Source: TMED8 sp964468005
GTDB lineage: Bacteria; Pseudomonadota; Alphaproteobacteria; Rhodospirillales; Casp-alpha2
Reading direction: 5' to 3'
DNA length: 10,114 nt
NCBI GenBank assembly: GCA_964468005.1
Contig: CAYXUT010000112.1
Span: forward strand, 1 to 10,114
Part shown: positions 1 to 7,426 of the stretch, in pieces
How positions within the stretch are numbered: the stretch's first letter is position 1
How the letters are laid out: each line of letters opens with the position of its first letter
Program-made: the position numbers and the translations under genes
Notes under the pieces: model-generated
Database searches by the model: none
What the model was told of the DNA's origin: nothing
The model's input: only the letters and a program-made list of their open reading frames with translations

Positions 1-128
1 GAAGTGTAGGAAGCCAAAACTAGGCTCGTTCCACGCTTTTTTATGTTTTCCGTAAAATCAATAGATCCCAACCTGCACTCTTTTGGCGTTACCTTATAAA
101 TGGTTGGGGAATTGTGTCTCCAGTAGGC
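1..128. other. Intergenic 3' flank of the operon
   Basis: This is the only non-coding stretch in the window and is visibly more AT-rich than the genes. It contains no plausible coding frame. It holds one long-loop inverted repeat (67-73 with 102-108) and a run of six T at 37-42 on the plus strand. I see no convincing intrinsic terminator for the minus-strand operon, so transcription may end further left or by another mechanism. Confidence 0.7.
67..108. repeat. Inverted repeat CCCAACC / GGTTGGG downstream of the last gene
   Basis: The arms are at 67-73 and 102-108, a perfect 7-base match separated by 28 bases. It sits about 20 bases past the stop of the last gene in the direction of transcription. 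There is no U-run directly after the second arm in the minus-strand transcript, and the loop is long, so it is at best a weak or non-canonical transcript-end structure. It may also be chance. Confidence 0.35.
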
Positions 129-1610
129 TTAATCAATATCCAGCGGATAGACTGGACGGCGCACGCGTTCGTAAACGAGTTTCTTGTAGTTACGCGATGT
201 CAGCCCACCGCCGCTGTCAACGACGATGATTTCGGATGCGATCGGCTGGAAGGCGGCGCGAAAATGGTGTGCCGATTTGACCGCGATGACGCTCTTCAGC
301 AACGGGTCAATGCGGGCGTGACGGAAATACATCTGGTCGTAGACTTGGAACCGCCCGGACGTGATGATGACATCGATGCCGCCGATGGTGACCACGGCCG
401 TGGCACCCATATTGACCTTAGAGCCAGCTGTCATCGGACCCTCAAGTTGAAACTGCCCGTTGGTGACGGCCTTTACCGTGCCGCGCAGTTCCAAGGGCGC
501 GCCGTAGCCCGTGTCGGTATGGCCACCGAGTTGCAGATAGACGATGGCGCCCAAGCCGTTGTCGTGACAGGCTCTAGCCGCGACCGGATCATGGATAGTG
601 GCGAAGGCGGCGTTCTGTAAGTCGGCCTCGATCATGCCCTTGAGCAAGCGTGTGCCGTCTCCATATCCTCCTCCGCCCGGGTTGTCAGCGAAATCGGCCA
701 GCACCACGGGTTTGTTGGAAGGTGGAATTTCATCGACCCGGGCCAACGCCTCTTCGATGCCGATGGTCTTGATGGTATGGATGTTGCGTTTCTCCCAAAG
801 TCCTTGGATCAACTTGTCGCCAAGGCTCGTGTGTTCTTTGTGCTCGCCGTTGCCGACGATGATGGCGCTGGGGCCGGTGTCATGGGTGTCGGCCCAGGGA
901 AAGCCGGCGCAGATGCCGGCGGCCAGCACGTCGGGCCGGGCGAGCAGCTTCTTGCAATCGGCCAAAGCCTCGCTCATTGGACCCGGCATCGTAGTGCGGC
1001 CATGATCGGCACCGTCGAGCATTTGGCCCCGGCGGACCGTAATCACCGGTGTGATTTCACCAGTCAGCATACGCTCCAAAAACTCCGCTGCTTCCGTCGC
1101 CACTTCGTATTGGTCGATGTGCGGATAGGTTCGGTAGGGGATAAGGATGTCGGCCATCTCAGCCATGCGGTCGGTGACGTTGGCGTGGAGGTCGAGGGTC
1201 GCGGTGATCGGCACGTCCGGGCCCAGCTTGCCGCGCAATACGGAGAGCAGCTCTCCTTCGCCGTCTTCCGTGTGCTCGCAGGCCATGGCGCCGTGTAGGC
1301 ACAGCATGACACCGTCGAAGGGGCCTTGCGTTTCTATGCAACCGAGCAAGATATCTCTAACATAGTTGAACATATCCTCCGTCACCGGACCGGACGGAAT
1401 GGCGTTGGCATGGATCGGGTGACGAACCTCCCAACCTTTAGTTTCGCAGAAGTCGAGGTAGGCGGCGATTTCCGTCTGGGTGGATTTGAGGTTATTGGCA
1501 ACCTCTTCACCCAGAAAGAGTGCGCGGGCCTGATAGGCGGCCCGGTCAGCTGGGTTCTTGGAGAAGGTGTTGGTCTCGTGTTTGAAACCGGCGATCAGGA
1601 TACGGGTCAT
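129..1610 (-). CDS. M81 family metallopeptidase (MlrC/microcystinase C-like), canonical member of a tandem pair; last gene of the run
   Basis: A 493-residue M81 protein with the usual family motifs: FKHETNTFS at the N-terminus (E12), CLHGAM (H106), LDLHANVTD (D140, H142), TYPHID (H164), ADNPGGGGYGDGT (308-320) and the RPVYPLD tail (485-491). The spacings between E12, H106, D140, H142 and H164 match both the neighbouring M81 protein and the recalled MlrC site. Compared with the neighbour it is only roughly a third identical in the best region by eye, so this pair is old or was assembled rather than freshly duplicated. The ATG at 1610 follows the upstream TAG by 6 bases in the same frame; the ribosome-binding sequence is weak (GGTAG overlapping that stop), so translation probably depends on re-initiation. 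It has no signal peptide and is predicted cytoplasmic. It is a metal-dependent amidohydrolase or peptidase of unknown substrate, and the last gene on this strand in the window. Confidence 0.93.
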   Translation of the reverse strand: MTRILIAGFKHETNTFSKNPADRAAYQARALFLGEEVANNLKSTQTEIAAYLDFCETKGWEVRHPIHANAIPSGPVTEDMFNYVRDILLGCIETQGPFDGVMLCLHGAMACEHTEDGEGELLSVLRGKLGPDVPITATLDLHANVTDRMAEMADILIPYRTYPHIDQYEVATEAAEFLERMLTGEITPVITVRRGQMLDGADHGRTTMPGPMSEALADCKKLLARPDVLAAGICAGFPWADTHDTGPSAIIVGNGEHKEHTSLGDKLIQGLWEKRNIHTIKTIGIEEALARVDEIPPSNKPVVLADFADNPGGGGYGDGTRLLKGMIEADLQNAAFATIHDPVAARACHDNGLGAIVYLQLGGHTDTGYGAPLELRGTVKAVTNGQFQLEGPMTAGSKVNMGATAVVTIGGIDVIITSGRFQVYDQMYFRHARIDPLLKSVIAVKSAHHFRAAFQPIASEIIVVDSGGGLTSRNYKKLVYERVRRPVYPLDID

Positions 1611-1616
1611 GGATAT

Positions 1617-3095
1617 CTACCAGGGCCTTTCTTCGTGACCTGCCCAGGGGTCGTCGTCCAGCGGCCAGACCGGCCGCGCCGCGCGGTCCAAGGGAAGGCG
1701 CTTGATGTTGTGATCGACGATGCCCGGCGTTGAGACATAGATCACGGTGTCGGAAATAGCCGCATAGTTGGAATAGAAATGCTGCATCGATTTTACCACC
1801 AAAATCTTCTTCGACGTATAATCGATACCAGCATTAGCGAAAAAGCTCGGGTGGAAGTTCTGGGTGCGATTGGCGTGCACCACGTATTCGATGCCATCGG
1901 CCTGCAAGACGATGGTGTTGCCCATGCGCCGGGTCGAATTGCCGAGCCCTTCGGCTATCATGTCGTCGAAGATGCCGGTCACAGTGACCTGGAGATCCAA
2001 GGGAATGCCTGACCAGGGACCGGTCTTGCCGCCAAGTCTAAGACTAAAGTTTGCGCCGACGCCGGCACCCCGGCAGATATTGACGGCGACAGGATCCCAG
2101 ATGCCGCCAATGGCGGCGTTGGTGACGCCGCGTTCGACCAGGGCCCGGGCGATGAAGGTTGAATCGCCAGCAGCACCACCGCCTGGGTTGTCGGCAATAT
2201 CGCCGAAGACGATGGGCGTTGAGGACGAGGCCAAAGCCTGGTCGATAGCGGGCCCTATCTCGACAACGCTGGGAACGATTTCGGCGCGCAAGGACCAGAG
2301 TCTACGTCCCAGATCCTCGGCCAGCTGGTCTCCATGGTCTTTGGCATTGTCGGTGATTATCACCATGCGCGCCCCGACATGCGGGATGTTAGCCCAGGGG
2401 AAACCGTGCCCCAGGGAGACCGAGAGAACCTCGTCCTTGCCCTCGAGTTCTGTCATGCCGTCAACGAAGGATCTCATCGGCTCTCGGGTGGTGTGGAAAA
2501 GCTCGATCATGCGGCAATCGAAGATGCTGATGGCCGGTTTAACCTCGCCCATCAGAGTGCGGACCATGATTGACCAGAGCTCCTCGGCGCGCTCGGCAAA
2601 ATCGATGTGCGGGTATTCCTTGAAGATGACAAAGGCGGTGGTGTCTTCGACAAACTGCCGGGAAATATGGCAGTGCAGATCGAGTTCGCAACCGATAAAG
2701 ACATCCGGACCAACCAAGGCGCGAACGGCCCGAACCAGGTCTTGCTGGCAGTCATCGTAGCCGTCGGCAACCATGGCGCCATGTAACGACAGCATCACGG
2801 CATCAACCGGCAGCGCGGCCTTGAGATCGACCAGGATCTCATCACGGTAGTTCTCATAAGCGCGTTTCACCACAAGTCCCGACGGCGTGGCAAAAGCACA
2901 AAGGCTCTCGAAGATCTGCCAACCCGCGTCTTCCGCATGGCCGCGCCAGATCTGTAGCGGTACGCCGAACATGTTGACGGCTTCGGGATGGTCGCCGCCG
3001 CGCACCAGGTAGGTGTCCTCAAAGGCTTTGCTGTCGGTCGGCAGCGGGGCCCAGGTATGAGTTTCCGTGCCGAGGCAGGCGGTGAAGATGCGCAC
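1617..3095 (-). CDS. M81 family metallopeptidase (MlrC/microcystinase C-like), divergent member of a tandem pair
   Basis: A 492-residue M81 protein. The presumed metal/catalytic set is visible: E11 in LGTETHTW, H105 in SLHGAM, D139 and H141 in LDLHCHIS, H163 in EYPHID. These spacings (94, 34, 2, 22) equal those I recall for MlrC residues E56, H150, D184, H186 and H208. A DNPGGG motif (302-307) and the RPVWPLDDD tail (474-482) are family hallmarks. The start is GTG at 3095: the in-frame upstream amidase stop lies only two codons earlier, and the first downstream Met is residue 42, which would remove the E11 motif. The ribosome-binding sequence is weak (AAGG, 10 bases before the GTG). MlrC cleaves a linear tetrapeptide from microcystin; relatives are widespread in non-degraders, so only metal-dependent hydrolysis of a peptide-like amide is claimed. 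LDLHCHIS departs from the usual LDLHAN form, suggesting a separate subfamily from its neighbour. Confidence 0.92.
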   Translation of the reverse strand: MRIFTACLGTETHTWAPLPTDSKAFEDTYLVRGGDHPEAVNMFGVPLQIWRGHAEDAGWQIFESLCAFATPSGLVVKRAYENYRDEILVDLKAALPVDAVMLSLHGAMVADGYDDCQQDLVRAVRALVGPDVFIGCELDLHCHISRQFVEDTTAFVIFKEYPHIDFAERAEELWSIMVRTLMGEVKPAISIFDCRMIELFHTTREPMRSFVDGMTELEGKDEVLSVSLGHGFPWANIPHVGARMVIITDNAKDHGDQLAEDLGRRLWSLRAEIVPSVVEIGPAIDQALASSSTPIVFGDIADNPGGGAAGDSTFIARALVERGVTNAAIGGIWDPVAVNICRGAGVGANFSLRLGGKTGPWSGIPLDLQVTVTGIFDDMIAEGLGNSTRRMGNTIVLQADGIEYVVHANRTQNFHPSFFANAGIDYTSKKILVVKSMQHFYSNYAAISDTVIYVSTPGIVDHNIKRLPLDRAARPVWPLDDDPWAGHEERPW

Positions 3096-3101
3096 GGCCG
3101 T

Positions 3102-4544
3102 TCAGCCTTGTCCCGTCAGCGCCGCGATATCGGGCACCGGCCTCGCAGTCTCGGGATTAACCGCAAGCAGGCGTTCCATCGCATGCGCCACCGCCAACAC
3201 GAAGCGGTCGGCGCCATTAGGACTGGAGATCAGAAGGCCGAACGGCATGCCGTTTGAATCGACGCCGCAAGGTATAGCGCAAGCTGCCACGGATGCCATT
3301 GTCAACGCGTAGCACGGTGCCAGCCAGCGCATATAGGACGGCATCTTCTCGCCATTGATCTCATCGACGTAGAGTTGGGCATGCGGGAACGGCGAGACGC
3401 TATTGACCGGCGAGATCAGTACATCCACCTCACGCATCATATCGACGAAGCCCCGGTAGTAGCGGGTCTGCTGCAAGTTGGCCCAGGCGACGTCGCTGGC
3501 GCTGTATTTGTTGGCGCGTTCAGTATTGTTGATGACGTTGGGGCCGAGCAGATCGCGGTTGTTCTTTAAGCGCTCGCCGTGCGCCGCCACAAAGTTGGTG
3601 GCGCGAATAATCTCGAAAGCCTCGTGCAGGTCATCGTCGAAGGGCGGGTCGCGGTCATCGGCCTGCGCGAACACGTGGCGGAATGTCTTCACCCGGTTTT
3701 GGAAAGTCTTGCGGATACCGTTATCGATGGGAACAACGCCAAGGTCTTCGGAGACGGCGACGTTGAGCGTCGAGAGATCGACGTCGGGGAGTGGATCCAA
3801 GAGAGCCGGATCAAACCCGTGACTGAACGGATCACGCGCGTCATCATCGGCCAGGACGCCAAGCAACAGTGCTGCGTCGGCAACGCTTCGCCCCATGGGG
3901 CCCAGCACTGAATAGGGGTTCAGGCCGACGGTTCGAACCTCGTTCGGTACTGTTCCCGGCGACGGCCTAAACCCGACGACGCCGCAGAAGCCCGCAGGAA
4001 TGCGGAGGCTACCGCCGTAGTCGGACCCGGTCGCCAGGGTCACCATGCCGGTTGCCAATGAGACGGCTGAGCCTCCTGATGACCCGCCGCAGGTCAGTTC
4101 GGGGTCAAACGGATTGCCGGTGGCGCCGTAGACGCGGTTCTTTGTGTTAGCGCCGGCCCCGAATTCGGGCGTGTTGGTCTTGGCGAAGACAATGCCGCCA
4201 GCAAATCTGATTTCGGCGATCGAACGCTGATCTTCTTCGGGGACATTGTCCTCATAGAGTAGCGATCCGAAGGTGGTCTTAAGACCAGCCGTAACCTCCA
4301 GGTCCTTGGCACCGATGGGAAGTCCATGCAGCGGGCCGATTGCGGCACCGGACATGATGTCGTCTTCGGCTTTCTTGGCCTCGGTCCGGGCACGTTCAAA
4401 GTCTGTGGCAACCACAGCATTGACGGCGCTGTTGATCGCCTCAATCCGGGCAATGGAGCTATCAATAAGATCGATTGGAGATATCTCCTTAGTGCCGATC
4501 ATGTGCCGGGCATCAACGGCCGAAAAGTCACAAAGTTCATTCAT
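3102..4544 (-). CDS. Amidase signature family hydrolase, second of a tandem pair
   Basis: A 480-residue amidase-signature enzyme, paralogue of the preceding gene and alignable with it without gaps over about the first 200 residues. The triad is K80 in LPIGAKDL, cis-Ser S155 in GGSSGGSA and nucleophile S179 in GSDYGGSLRIPA, so residue numbers coincide with those of its neighbour. The signature-region core is around 60 percent identical by eye; similarity falls in the C-terminal half (about 240 onward), which in this family shapes the acyl-binding pocket. The nucleophile loop is ordinary (Gly-Gly-Ser). The ATG at 4544 overlaps the upstream stop as ATGA, with GGAG inside the end of the upstream gene as the likely ribosome-binding site, so the two amidases are probably translationally coupled. 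Six bases separate its TGA from the next gene. No signal peptide. Hydrolysis of an amide bond is well supported; the natural substrate is not known. Confidence 0.92.
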   Translation of the reverse strand: MNELCDFSAVDARHMIGTKEISPIDLIDSSIARIEAINSAVNAVVATDFERARTEAKKAEDDIMSGAAIGPLHGLPIGAKDLEVTAGLKTTFGSLLYEDNVPEEDQRSIAEIRFAGGIVFAKTNTPEFGAGANTKNRVYGATGNPFDPELTCGGSSGGSAVSLATGMVTLATGSDYGGSLRIPAGFCGVVGFRPSPGTVPNEVRTVGLNPYSVLGPMGRSVADAALLLGVLADDDARDPFSHGFDPALLDPLPDVDLSTLNVAVSEDLGVVPIDNGIRKTFQNRVKTFRHVFAQADDRDPPFDDDLHEAFEIIRATNFVAAHGERLKNNRDLLGPNVINNTERANKYSASDVAWANLQQTRYYRGFVDMMREVDVLISPVNSVSPFPHAQLYVDEINGEKMPSYMRWLAPCYALTMASVAACAIPCGVDSNGMPFGLLISSPNGADRFVLAVAHAMERLLAVNPETARPVPDIAALTGQG

Positions 4545-5977
4545 GATAAAAGGGTCTCCAGATTGGGGATTGGTCGCGCGGTCATGGGGCTGCGACTAAG
4601 ATGGTTTTCCAGTTGGGTCGCGGCTTCAAGCAGGAACTTGTCTCCACGACGTGGCCCGACGATCTGGATGCCGAAAGGCAGACCAAGATGATCGAGGCCG
4701 CAGGGAATGGCGATCACCGGGTGGCCGCTGAGCGTAATGATAGAGCGCACCAGGGAAGCATCTACGTAGTTCTCCATGGGTTTGCCGCCGACGGTCTTGG
4801 GGATACCGTCCTCGATACGGAATGCGCTGACGGCATTCCCGGGTACGATCAGAAGATCAATATCAGCAAAGAAGTCTTGAAAATTCGCATTGAACCGTGC
4901 CCAAGCTTTCTCAGCCTGGGCCGCGTCAGTCAGCGTCATGCCTTGGCCGGCTTTGACATTGGCGATGATGTTGGGCGAAAGCACATCGGCATGGTCGCGG
5001 ACACGCTCGGCATGGTTGGCTAGAAAGTAAAGACAGCGTAGAGTCCAAAGTACGTCGCGAACGCCTGTCACCTTTGGTTCGTGCTTGGCGAAGGTGGAGA
5101 AGGTGCCGGACATGGCGCCGACCGCTTTTCGGAAGTCCGCTCGGATGTCGTCATCAAGCGGCGCAACGCCTGCGAAGTCTTCACTCCAAGAAACCCGAAG
5201 CGACGACAGGTCCGATTTGCCGAGTTCGGCGAAGCCGGCGGCATCGCAAGGTCCTGACATCGGGTCGCGAGGGTCTTCGCCGGCCAAGCCCGTCATCATC
5301 AAGGCCGTGTCCGGAACGGTTCTCGCCATCGGCCCCTGGACACTGAAATGTGTGTAATTGAGGGTCCGGCCCTCACGCGCCACCAGTCCGGGCGTCGGAC
5401 GGAACCCGACAACGCCACACCAGGTGGCGGGATTGCGAAGGCTGCCAAAGGTATCGGAACCATGCGCCATCGGTAGCATGCTACAGGCTACGGCGGCGGC
5501 CGATCCACCTGAAGACCCGCCCGATGTGCGCTCAAGATCGAAGGGGTTGCGGGTTGCGCCAAAGACTTTGTTGGTGGTGTTGGAACCGGCGCCGAACTCA
5601 GGCGTATTGGTTTTGGCCAGAACGATCGCTCCGGCACGGCGCAAGCGCGCCACCAACGCCTCATCAGCCTCTGGTACGTTCCGGGCGTGCAGCAAGGAGC
5701 CGTAGGTAGTTCGCAGGCCCTGGGTGGCATTGAGATCCTTGATGCCGATGGGAAGGCCATGCAATGGCGGCAGGTCAGCGCCGTCACGAACGGCCTTCTC
5801 GGCGGCATCTGCCTCTTTCTGAGCTCGTGGTATATCCATCGCCGTAATGGCGTTGACGGCGCCGTTAGTCTCCTCGATTCGATTGAGGCAGCTCCCCAAC
5901 AGCTCCGCGGGCGAAAGCTCTCCGCAGGCAATCAGGCGCCGTGCTTTAGTGGCATCAAGGTCACATGGCGCGTTCAT
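4541..5977 (-). CDS. Amidase signature family hydrolase, first of a tandem pair, with atypical nucleophile loop
   Basis: A 478-residue amidase-signature enzyme, a normal full length for a stand-alone member. The Ser-cisSer-Lys triad can be placed: K80 in LPIGIKDL, cis-Ser S155 in GGSSGGSA, nucleophile S179 in GSDTFGSLRNPA. The spacings K-75-S-24-S equal those I recall for FAAH (K142, S217, S241). Position 177 is Phe where the second amidase and most of the family have Gly, inside the oxyanion-hole loop. The family hydrolyses a wide range of amides, including acyl amides, peptide amides and cyclic oligoamides, so the substrate is open. There are no gatB or gatC genes nearby, which argues against a GatA role. 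The start ATG at 5977 lies 15 bases after the M20 gene, with a modest CCGGAAG ribosome-binding sequence. The stop overlaps the second amidase's ATG by 4 bases. The protein is predicted to be cytoplasmic. Confidence 0.92.
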   Translation of the reverse strand: MNAPCDLDATKARRLIACGELSPAELLGSCLNRIEETNGAVNAITAMDIPRAQKEADAAEKAVRDGADLPPLHGLPIGIKDLNATQGLRTTYGSLLHARNVPEADEALVARLRRAGAIVLAKTNTPEFGAGSNTTNKVFGATRNPFDLERTSGGSSGGSAAAVACSMLPMAHGSDTFGSLRNPATWCGVVGFRPTPGLVAREGRTLNYTHFSVQGPMARTVPDTALMMTGLAGEDPRDPMSGPCDAAGFAELGKSDLSSLRVSWSEDFAGVAPLDDDIRADFRKAVGAMSGTFSTFAKHEPKVTGVRDVLWTLRCLYFLANHAERVRDHADVLSPNIIANVKAGQGMTLTDAAQAEKAWARFNANFQDFFADIDLLIVPGNAVSAFRIEDGIPKTVGGKPMENYVDASLVRSIITLSGHPVIAIPCGLDHLGLPFGIQIVGPRRGDKFLLEAATQLENHLSRSPMTARPIPNLETLLS

Positions 5978-5992
5978 GGTGCTTCCGGTCTT

Positions 5993-7402
5993 TCATGGCC
6001 GGTAGGCGGTCGCGGGATCGCCCAAGTCCCAATAGACACCGGTGATCAGCTCGAGGCCTTCGCGGGTCAGCGGCCAAATAATGTGCTCGTTGGGTGCGTG
6101 CTGCGAACAGCCGGTGTAGCTCAAAGGCATCCAGACAAACGGAATGCCAAGCACGTCTTGGAACACGTCGTTGCAGATGGAGCCGCCGGAGTTGGGTAGC
6201 ACGGCAGGGGTGGAGCCGTAGGCGCGGGTCACTGCTTCTTTCATCCAATGCGCCCAGGGGTGGTCCGGATCGGTGCGCGCGGCTGCAAAGACGGCGTCAT
6301 TGCTTGGTGGTGGATCGATGATCTCGATCGCCTCGAAGCCGTTTTCGTCAAGATGCTTGCGTAAGGCCGGGCGAATATTGTCGGGGTCCGTGCCAATAAC
6401 GTAACGAAGCTGGCAGTTTGCGTGCGCCGTTGGCGGCACGGCGTTGACGGGCCGGGTTGGGTTTCCAGTTTTGAAGGCCAGCACTTCGAAACTGTTCCAG
6501 GCATAAACCTTTTCTGGCGCGGTCAGGCCGGGTTCGCCCCATTCTGCGTTGATTTCGGGTGCGCTTTCGCCACCTTCGCGCTTGACGTCCTTTAAAGCTT
6601 CGCGGACGGAGTTTGAAATCGGCGGCAACCGCCAACCCTCCACCAATATCTTGCCATGGGTATCGACTATGGTGGCAAGTGCGTGCGAGAGGATGATCCC
6701 GGGGTTGGCCAAGAGCCCGCCCCAGTTGCCGGAATGATGGCCGCCTTCACGCATTTCCAGCATTAGATCGAAGTTATGCAGGCCTCGGCAGCCGAGGGTC
6801 AGGTTGGGCTTGGTGATATCGACGCGCGGCCCGTCGGAGGCGAAAAAGACGTCAGCGGCAAAGTTGTTTTTGTTCTGCGTGACCAGTTCTTTCAAGCCCT
6901 TGGAGCCGTTCTCTTCACCGGTCTCGATCATAAACTTGGAATTGAAACCAAGCGATCCTCGTTCATTGATAACCGATTTCAACGCTGCCATATGGACAGA
7001 ATGCTGCGCCTTGTTATCAGCGGTACCCCGTCCGTAGACCTTTTCGCCGTCCCGCTCCAACGTCCAGGGGTCGCGATCCTCGGCCCATTGCCCCTCCTGG
7101 CCGCGGACCACGTCGCCATGGCCATAGCCCAAGATCGTCGGCAGATCATCACTTTCGTGCCGATGTGCCAACAACACCGGACCCATGCCGTCGATGGGAT
7201 TGTCGTAGACGCTGCAGATATAACCCATGGCTTCGAAGCCGGGTTGCATTTCGTTTTCAAGGTAGCGGTATAGCTCCGGTCGGCATTCCGGCCTTTGGCA
7301 TTCCGTCGGAATGGCGACACGGCGGGCCAGATCGGCCCAAAAGCCGCTCTCCTCATCATCGAAATAGGCCAGGGCCAGGTTGGTAGCGGCTTTACGGGTC
7401 AT
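5993..7402 (-). CDS. M20 family metallopeptidase, second of a tandem pair
   Basis: A 469-residue paralogue of the neighbouring M20 enzyme, colinear with it over its whole length. Metal and catalytic residues are all present: H95 and D97 in GYGHGDV, D129 in GTADNKAQ, E163 and E164 in GEENGS, D190 in ASDGPR, H435 in QHAPNEH. The lid domain carries the same GGHHSGNWGG block (220-229), with H223 as the probable cross-subunit histidine. The two proteins differ most at the N-terminus, in the lid domain's 250-290 region and near the C-terminus, where substrate choice could be set. The ATG at 7402 is preceded by a strong AAGGGGAAG ribosome-binding sequence, so this gene is less dependent on coupling than its neighbours. 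Fifteen bases separate it from the first amidase. There is no signal peptide and no sign of decay. A dipeptidase or N-acyl amino acid hydrolase role is likely; the exact substrate is not visible. Confidence 0.93.
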   Translation of the reverse strand: MTRKAATNLALAYFDDEESGFWADLARRVAIPTECQRPECRPELYRYLENEMQPGFEAMGYICSVYDNPIDGMGPVLLAHRHESDDLPTILGYGHGDVVRGQEGQWAEDRDPWTLERDGEKVYGRGTADNKAQHSVHMAALKSVINERGSLGFNSKFMIETGEENGSKGLKELVTQNKNNFAADVFFASDGPRVDITKPNLTLGCRGLHNFDLMLEMREGGHHSGNWGGLLANPGIILSHALATIVDTHGKILVEGWRLPPISNSVREALKDVKREGGESAPEINAEWGEPGLTAPEKVYAWNSFEVLAFKTGNPTRPVNAVPPTAHANCQLRYVIGTDPDNIRPALRKHLDENGFEAIEIIDPPPSNDAVFAAARTDPDHPWAHWMKEAVTRAYGSTPAVLPNSGGSICNDVFQDVLGIPFVWMPLSYTGCSQHAPNEHIIWPLTREGLELITGVYWDLGDPATAYRP

Positions 7403-7409
7403 GATGTTG

Positions 7410-7418
7410 CTTCCCCTT
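7410..7418 (-). promoter_or_regulatory. Strong ribosome-binding site for the second M20 gene
   Basis: On the minus strand this reads AAGGGGAAG, ending 7 bases before the ATG at 7402. It is the best Shine-Dalgarno match in the run and fixes the start of this gene. It lies in the largest gap of the operon (24 bases), so this gene can load ribosomes independently. Confidence 0.7.
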
Positions 7419-7426
7419 GCTTTGGC

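Noticed and set aside
12..42. Possible terminator: AGCC / GGCT stem followed by six T on the plus strand
   Set aside because: The stem is only 4 bases, the T-run starts 10 bases after it, and no plus-strand gene is visible to its left in the window.
1864..2760. A 298-codon open frame on the plus strand
   Set aside because: It lies wholly antisense to the divergent M81 gene, whose family motifs are unmistakable. The translation is low in complexity, rich in Ser/Pro/Arg, and shows no family motif; it is a codon-bias shadow.
129..3095. Calling this a microcystin-degradation (mlr) cluster
   Set aside because: Only MlrC-family proteins are present, with no MlrA-type membrane protease in the window; M81 proteins are common in bacteria that do not degrade microcystin.
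3102..5977. Amidases as GatA subunits of the tRNA-dependent amidotransferase
   Set aside because: There is no gatB or gatC nearby, two copies lie side by side in a catabolic-looking operon, and the C-terminal halves do not read like GatA.
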